Under the pieces are notes generated by a model. That model saw only the letters and a program-made list of their open reading frames with translations. It was not told where the DNA came from and searched no databases. The translations under genes and the position numbers were made by a program. A stretch of DNA of 64,000 nucleotides from an uncultured Flavobacteriaceae bacterium (GTDB lineage Bacteria; Bacteroidota; Bacteroidia; Flavobacteriales; Flavobacteriaceae): the NCBI GenBank assembly GCA_938011315.1, contig CALLUG010000035.1, positions 62,001-126,000 on the forward strand. Direction: 5' to 3'. Each line of letters opens with the position of its first letter. Within the stretch, counting starts at the first letter, position 1. Of the stretch, positions 59,638 to 64,000 are shown one piece after another.

Positions 59638-62490
59638 TTATTTTTTAACCTCCGTATTTAATAGAATTGGATCGCCATAACCTAATTCTTTTAAACGTTT
59701 TAGCTGTGTTTTAGCATCACCAACAATTAACCAATTCATAGTATTTGGATTTAAGTATTTTTCAGAAAGTGTTTTTATAGCTTCAATAGTCATGTTATTA
59801 ACTATGGTTTCCCTTTCTTTTACATAATTAGCATTAAACCCAAAGGTACTCATATCTCTTAGCATTCTGAGTTTCGCATTTGCAGTTTCAAATGCTCTTG
59901 CGTTACTTTTAATTAAAAATTGTTTGGTTGTTGCTAAATTTTCTTTGGAATAGTCTTTTCCAAAATTACCTAATATGTCTTTTATTAGCTGCGCCGATTC
60001 TAAGGTTACATTAGTACGCACACCACTAGATATTGTAAATAATCCTTCATCTTTAGATCCAGAAAACCTAGAGTTTATACCATAGGTATATCCTTTTTCA
60101 TCACGTAATTGCTGCGTTAGCTTAGAGGCAAAACCTCCGCCACCAAGAATATAATTCATAATCGTTGCTGGATAGTAATCTGTATCGGTAACAGCTAAGG
60201 CAGGATATCCTATATTTAGTACAGATTGTTTTGCTTCTGGCACATCATAAAAGTATATTTTTGATAGCTTTGGGCGTTCTGCAGTTTTGTATGTTGGTAT
60301 CGTTACGTTTTTGGCAGTCCAAGACTCATTAATTGTTTTTAGAGAACTAACAACATCTTGTTGGGGTATTGCGCCCACGATATGCATTTTTGCTACTGAT
60401 GGAGAAATATTTTTATTATAATAGGCTTTTAAATCTTCAATAGTTATTGTGTTTATAGTTTGTAAGTTTCCTAATATGTTTTTAGATTTTATATTGTCTT
60501 TACCATACACTAGCTGGTTATAAGCATCATTCGCAATAGCGTTTGGGTTTGCTTGTAATTGTAGTAATTGGTTTGAAGCGCTTTGTTGGGCTAACTTGAA
60601 TTCGTCTATATCCCAGCGCGGTTCTAATAAAATTTCTTCTAATAATTTTAGAGTTTCGTTATAGTTTTTTGCCAGCATATTGGCTGTAATAGTAATATTG
60701 TCTTTATCTGCAAATACATTAATTGAAGCACCTAGTTGCTGAATAGCCTCTTCTAATGCTTGTGGTGTTTTATTTGCTGTACCCTTAGTCATTATGTTGG
60801 CTAACAAATTTGTTACACCTGTTTTATTGAAATCTTCTAATAATTGTCCGCCATCAATTACTATATCAAATTGAACTAAAGGGACTTCGGTGTTTTCTAT
60901 ACCATATAGTTCTAAGCCGTTAGATAATTTGTCTTTCCATACGGTAGGGATTGTTACTGTAGGAGTCTTGCCATAGTCAGGTTCTTTAGTCCTATCGAAT
61001 GAAGATGGTGTGCGTTCGTATTTAGCTGTTACAGAAGCATCAAAAGTTGCTTCGCTGTCTTCTGTAATTTTTTCTTCAACAACTTCTGCTTTTATAGATT
61101 CGCTCAAAGCCAAGTCCAATTGTCCCTTAGGTACAAAGCTTGTTGCTATAAAGTTTTTTCCTTTAACATACTTGTTATACACCCTCATTACATCAGTAGG
61201 CGTTACTGAAAGAATGTTTTTAATATCTTTATTAATAAACCCTGGGTCGTTTGCAAAAATATTATACTGCGCTAATTGAAACCCTTTTCCTAATACACTC
61301 GATAGACTATTATAAAAATCTGTTTCTTGTCCTGCTTTTATTCTATTTAGGTTACTCTCTGGAATCCCATTTGTTTCAAATTCGGCTAAAGTTTTATGAA
61401 TTACAGTTTCAATATCATCTAGCGATTTTCCTGAAAAAGCCGTTACTGATAATTGTAGTTGTCCTGCTAACTCAGAGGTAGTATTAAACATACTTACTCT
61501 AGAGGTTAGTTTTTCTTGTTCTACCAAAGCTTTGTACAAAGGAGCACTTTTTCCACTCGATAAATATTCTGATAATACATCTAAGGCATAAGCATCTTTT
61601 GTGTATTGTGCTACCGTTGGCCATACCATTGTTAGCTGTGGTACTTTTGCAAAATTATCTTCATGATATAATTTTTTAGTGTTTTGCACAACAGCACTTC
61701 TTTTTGCTAAGGGAATAATAGTTTCTCCTCGTGGGATTTCGTCAAAATATTTTCTAATCCATTGTTTTGCAGTTGAAGTGTCAAAATCTCCAGAAATGAC
61801 CAAGGTTACGTTATTAGGGACATACCAACGCCTAAAAAACTCTTTCACGTCTGCCAATGTAGCATTTTGTAAATCTTCTAAAGAACCAATTACTTGCCAA
61901 TTGTACGGATGGTCCTTTGGGTATAAATTTTTATCAATAACATATCTTGTATGGCCATAAGGTCTATTATCTACTCGTTGTCTTTTTTCATTTTTAACAA
62001 CTTGCTTTTCTTTTGCCAAAACAGGTTCTGTAACGGTATTAATAAACCATCCTAACTTATCGGCTTCTGCCCAAATCATTTTTTCTAGGGCATCTTTTGG
62101 AACTGTTTGAAAATAGTTGGTGCGATCTCTACTTGTAGAGCCATTTGCTCCAGAGCCTCCAATACGTGCACTCATTTTATCTAATCCGCCTTTGCCAAGG
62201 TTTTCGGATTCTAAAAACAGTAAATGCTCAAATAAATGGGCAAAACCTGTACGACCTTCTTTTTCTCTTGCTGAACCTACGTGAGCCGTTAAAGCTACTG
62301 CTACAACAGGGTCTGAGCGGTCTATGTGAAATACAACCTCTAAGCCATTGTCTAATTCAAATTTTTCAAATTCAATATTCAAATCTGTATTTTCTGCAAC
62401 GTTAGCCTTATTTTTTTGATTATTAGGTGTAGAAGGCTCACAAGATATAAGAGCGACAAGTAGCACTCCTGTTAGTATGGTTTTGATCAT
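59638..62490 (-). CDS. M16 insulinase-like peptidase, two-domain, lipoprotein
   Basis: A 950-aa lipoprotein (VLLVALISC, Cys17) containing both M16 halves in one chain. The N-half has the inverted zinc motif HLFEH (His85, Glu88, His89) with distal Glu in EKQVVKNEKRQ near residue 167; the C-half lacks a zinc motif but keeps the R/Y segment near its end (TYGINSRFSGSKDEGLF). It degrades peptides or small proteins, presumably in the periplasm. The length (about twice a single 430-aa M16B unit) fits the fused class. It is convergent with the GH113 gene. Confidence 0.93.
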   Translation of the reverse strand: MIKTILTGVLLVALISCEPSTPNNQKNKANVAENTDLNIEFEKFELDNGLEVVFHIDRSDPVVAVALTAHVGSAREKEGRTGFAHLFEHLLFLESENLGKGGLDKMSARIGGSGANGSTSRDRTNYFQTVPKDALEKMIWAEADKLGWFINTVTEPVLAKEKQVVKNEKRQRVDNRPYGHTRYVIDKNLYPKDHPYNWQVIGSLEDLQNATLADVKEFFRRWYVPNNVTLVISGDFDTSTAKQWIRKYFDEIPRGETIIPLAKRSAVVQNTKKLYHEDNFAKVPQLTMVWPTVAQYTKDAYALDVLSEYLSSGKSAPLYKALVEQEKLTSRVSMFNTTSELAGQLQLSVTAFSGKSLDDIETVIHKTLAEFETNGIPESNLNRIKAGQETDFYNSLSSVLGKGFQLAQYNIFANDPGFINKDIKNILSVTPTDVMRVYNKYVKGKNFIATSFVPKGQLDLALSESIKAEVVEEKITEDSEATFDASVTAKYERTPSSFDRTKEPDYGKTPTVTIPTVWKDKLSNGLELYGIENTEVPLVQFDIVIDGGQLLEDFNKTGVTNLLANIMTKGTANKTPQALEEAIQQLGASINVFADKDNITITANMLAKNYNETLKLLEEILLEPRWDIDEFKLAQQSASNQLLQLQANPNAIANDAYNQLVYGKDNIKSKNILGNLQTINTITIEDLKAYYNKNISPSVAKMHIVGAIPQQDVVSSLKTINESWTAKNVTIPTYKTAERPKLSKIYFYDVPEAKQSVLNIGYPALAVTDTDYYPATIMNYILGGGGFASKLTQQLRDEKGYTYGINSRFSGSKDEGLFTISSGVRTNVTLESAQLIKDILGNFGKDYSKENLATTKQFLIKSNARAFETANAKLRMLRDMSTFGFNANYVKERETIVNNMTIEAIKTLSEKYLNPNTMNWLIVGDAKTQLKRLKELGYGDPILLNTEVKK

Positions 62491-62517
62491 TTTATTATAA
62501 TACAGTTAATTATTTAT

Positions 62518-62525
62518 CAAATATA
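62518..62525 (-). promoter_or_regulatory. -7 element upstream of the M16 peptidase gene
   Basis: TATATTTG on the minus strand matches TAnnTTTG exactly, 27 bp before the ATG. Confidence 0.45.
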
Positions 62526-62562
62526 TATAAAGATAATTACTTTTTTGTAATTTTTAAAAAAA

Positions 62563-63423
62563 TTAGGCGTTAGCAATATGGTATTTAATAAGTCCGTTTA
62601 TAGGACGCTGTTCAAAATTACCAACGGTAATGTGTAATGCTTTTGCAACTTCTCGTATTTCATTTTGGTACACATAACTTATAGAGCCTACAAAGTGCAC
62701 GGGGGTTGTTTGCAAAATATCTTGATATTGTAAAATCATTGTTTTTATAAACAATCGTATCCCCTCTTTTATAAGATTATTTATATAGTTTGAACTTTTG
62801 TTTGAAGCCATAAATTCTGCAAAAGATGCTAAATAGGCATTGGGATGGGCCTGTTTATATAAATTATGTTTTATGGTATCGGCACTCAAATCGTACTTAT
62901 TTGCAAATGCTATTTTTAAGTCTTTAGGCATGGTATTAAAATAATAATCTCTTAGTAATTGTCTTCCAAAATAGTTACCTGAAGCATCGTCCATAATAGA
63001 ATAACCTAAAGCATCTACACGTTGATGCAGCTGTTTACCGTCGTAATAACTACAATTAGATCCTGTACCTAAAATACAAACTATTGCAGCCTGTTTTGGA
63101 GTGCTAAGCGTTGCATATACTGCGGCATAAGTATCTTCTTTGACAACAATTTTTGCTTTAGCAAAGTATTGTTTTAAAACAGTATAAAGTATTTCCCTTG
63201 GCTTTTCTGTGCCGCAACCTGCACCATAAAAAAATACTTTAGTAATGTCATTTTTTACTGTCTTCAAGGCTTCGTTTTGATTAATAATTTCAAAAAGGTT
63301 TTGCGCTGAAAGTATTGCAGGGTTTAGCCCTTTTGTGTGTATTGTGTTTTGTAATGTTTTTCCTTGTTTACTAATTATTAACCAATCGCACTTTGTAGAG
63401 CCACTGTCTGCTATCAATATCAT
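62563..63423 (-). CDS. N-acetylglucosamine-kinase-like (BadF/BadG-type) sugar kinase
   Basis: An actin-like ATPase-fold kinase, 286 aa from the ATG at 63423; a longer frame adds 17 residues that precede the conserved start. The phosphate-1 motif is LIADSGSTKCDWLI at the N-terminus, then FYGAGCG, ILGTGSNCSYYDGK (phosphate-2) and DDASGNYFGRQLLRDYY; FVGSISYVYQNEI is the adenosine motif. Bacteroidota members are annotated as N-acetylglucosamine kinases. It could feed peptidoglycan sugars released by MurQ-type recycling, but murQ is not adjacent. Confidence 0.85.
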   Translation of the reverse strand: MILIADSGSTKCDWLIISKQGKTLQNTIHTKGLNPAILSAQNLFEIINQNEALKTVKNDITKVFFYGAGCGTEKPREILYTVLKQYFAKAKIVVKEDTYAAVYATLSTPKQAAIVCILGTGSNCSYYDGKQLHQRVDALGYSIMDDASGNYFGRQLLRDYYFNTMPKDLKIAFANKYDLSADTIKHNLYKQAHPNAYLASFAEFMASNKSSNYINNLIKEGIRLFIKTMILQYQDILQTTPVHFVGSISYVYQNEIREVAKALHITVGNFEQRPINGLIKYHIANA

Positions 63424-63525
63424 AAGTTTTTTTGTTTTTAAAGTTACTAATTTAATGTAAAAACAAATTGGCAACGTTTTAATTTGAATAAATACATTTG
63501 CTAAACTAAAATTTAGTTAAGATTA

Positions 63526-64000
63526 CTAATTTTTAGATTTCTTAGATACTTTTTTGGATTTAAAATTTACAAAGTCTGAAAACTCCTCCTCCTCTACTGG
63601 TTTGTTTTCTTTTTTGTTTTGTTTGGCTTTCTTTCTAAATAGTTTAGAAAATAACTCTCTTAAATTGTTAAACTCTACATTATAGGATAAGCCTACCCCT
63701 TGTGTGTACCCTATTTGCTCTCCAAAGGTTCTAATATTGTTTTCTCTATTAAAAAACTTGAGCGATAAGGTACGATCCTCATTTAGTAATAATTCAATTT
63801 CAAAATTACCTGCAACAATCGTTTCACTTACGCCACCAATAGGGATACCTACATCGCCATTGATAAGAATTTTATCACTAATTTTTGTGCTTAAACTTGC
63901 CACAAAACGATCGTCCGATTGAAAGTCTGGGGTATTTTCTCCTAACTGGTAATCGATTCCTATTTCAAAATTACCATTATCTGCAGAAAGAAAATCGTTA
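63526..64000 (-). CDS. tamB: TamB-type translocation/assembly module protein, C-terminus only
   Basis: The open frame enters from the right edge and gives 158 residues of C-terminus. It has the beta-rich DUF490/TamB ending (FEIGIDYQLGENTPDFQ, FVASLSTKISDKILINGDVGI, VAGNFEIELLLNEDRTLSLKFFN, YTQGVGLSYNVEFNNLRELF) followed by a basic tail (FRKKAKQNKKE, SKKVSKKSKN) as in flavobacterial homologues. TamB spans the periplasm and moves lipids or assists barrel assembly at the outer membrane. The GTG at 63903 is internal, not a start. Confidence 0.85.
   Translation of the reverse strand, partial: NDFLSADNGNFEIGIDYQLGENTPDFQSDDRFVASLSTKISDKILINGDVGIPIGGVSETIVAGNFEIELLLNEDRTLSLKFFNRENNIRTFGEQIGYTQGVGLSYNVEFNNLRELFSKLFRKKAKQNKKENKPVEEEEFSDFVNFKSKKVSKKSKN

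Noticed and set aside
63526..63903. Free-standing 125-aa gene starting at a GTG
   Set aside because: The frame remains open to the right edge and reads as the continuous TamB C-terminal domain, so the GTG is an internal Val codon.
1..64000. tRNA, rRNA, insertion sequences, prophage, toxin-antitoxin or defence islands
   Set aside because: I looked for cloverleaf-like sequences, transposase and integrase motifs and restriction or CRISPR genes and saw none; gene order is that of core chromosome.

Overview
The window is AT-rich, gene-dense bacterial chromosome from a member of the Bacteroidota, almost certainly family Flavobacteriaceae and probably marine. The evidence is a complete Na+-translocating NADH:quinone reductase operon, a type IX secretion plug protein, a Bacteroidota-type TamB C-terminus, flavobacterial DUF families (DUF4294, DUF5777, DUF6695), a zeaxanthin gene set with a fused CrtYcd-type lycopene cyclase, and TAnnTTTG -7 promoter elements with no recognisable Shine-Dalgarno sequences. 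I saw no tRNA, rRNA, insertion sequence, prophage or CRISPR array. Genes are cut at both edges: a putative secreted lipoprotein on the left and tamB on the right.

Layout. 0-10 kb: a BaiN/HI0933-type flavoprotein, then the leftward operon nqrABCDEF, a 125-aa conserved protein and apbE, the flavin transferase that matures NqrB and NqrC. 9.4-14.6 kb: T9SS plug protein and apaG, an NRDE/TANGO2 protein with a DUF6695 protein, and pruA. 14.8-18 kb: thrS-infC-rpmI-rplT, with infC starting on a non-AUG codon. 18-23.9 kb: an Lrp-type regulator with a CPBP membrane protein, divergent from a PLP-dependent sulfur amino acid lyase and nhaC; then a DinB-like protein, a small membrane protein and murQ. 24-27.6 kb: a lipoprotein with three lamin-tail repeats, a cold-shock-domain protein and a DUF4294 protein.

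27.7-33.6 kb: M42 peptidase, Nudix hydrolase, a PrsW-like protease, and a three-gene biotin-dependent carboxylase, best read as propionyl-CoA carboxylase. 33.7-39 kb: lower 3-hydroxyanthranilate degradation (aldehyde dehydrogenase, atypical SDR, 3-hydroxyanthranilate dioxygenase, ACMS decarboxylase) with an O-methyltransferase. 39-43.6 kb: a MerR/B12-binding regulator of the CarH/LitR type followed by crtI, crtB, crtZ and a lycopene cyclase. Given GGPP these enzymes would make zeaxanthin, probably under light control; a 9-bp inverted repeat spans the crtI promoter.

43.6-50 kb: a TlpA-like thioredoxin, a structured intergenic region, aconitase, a MoxR ATPase and two SurA-like outer-membrane chaperone/PPIases. 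50-55 kb: a small His-rich protein, an iron-complex/cobalamin-type ABC importer, rmuC and an OB-fold protein. 55-57 kb: a DUF5777 barrel, a monohaem cytochrome lipoprotein and a YceI-like protein. 57-64 kb: a lipoprotein joining a degenerate gluzincin-like region to a GH113 glycosidase, a double-domain M16 peptidase, an N-acetylglucosamine-kinase-like enzyme and tamB. Most of this is core metabolism. The points most worth follow-up are the CarH-like light switch with its putative operator, the peptidase-like/GH113 fusion, the changed flavinylation motif in NqrB, the non-AUG start of infC, and the structured RNA candidates at about 15.2 kb and 44.2 kb.
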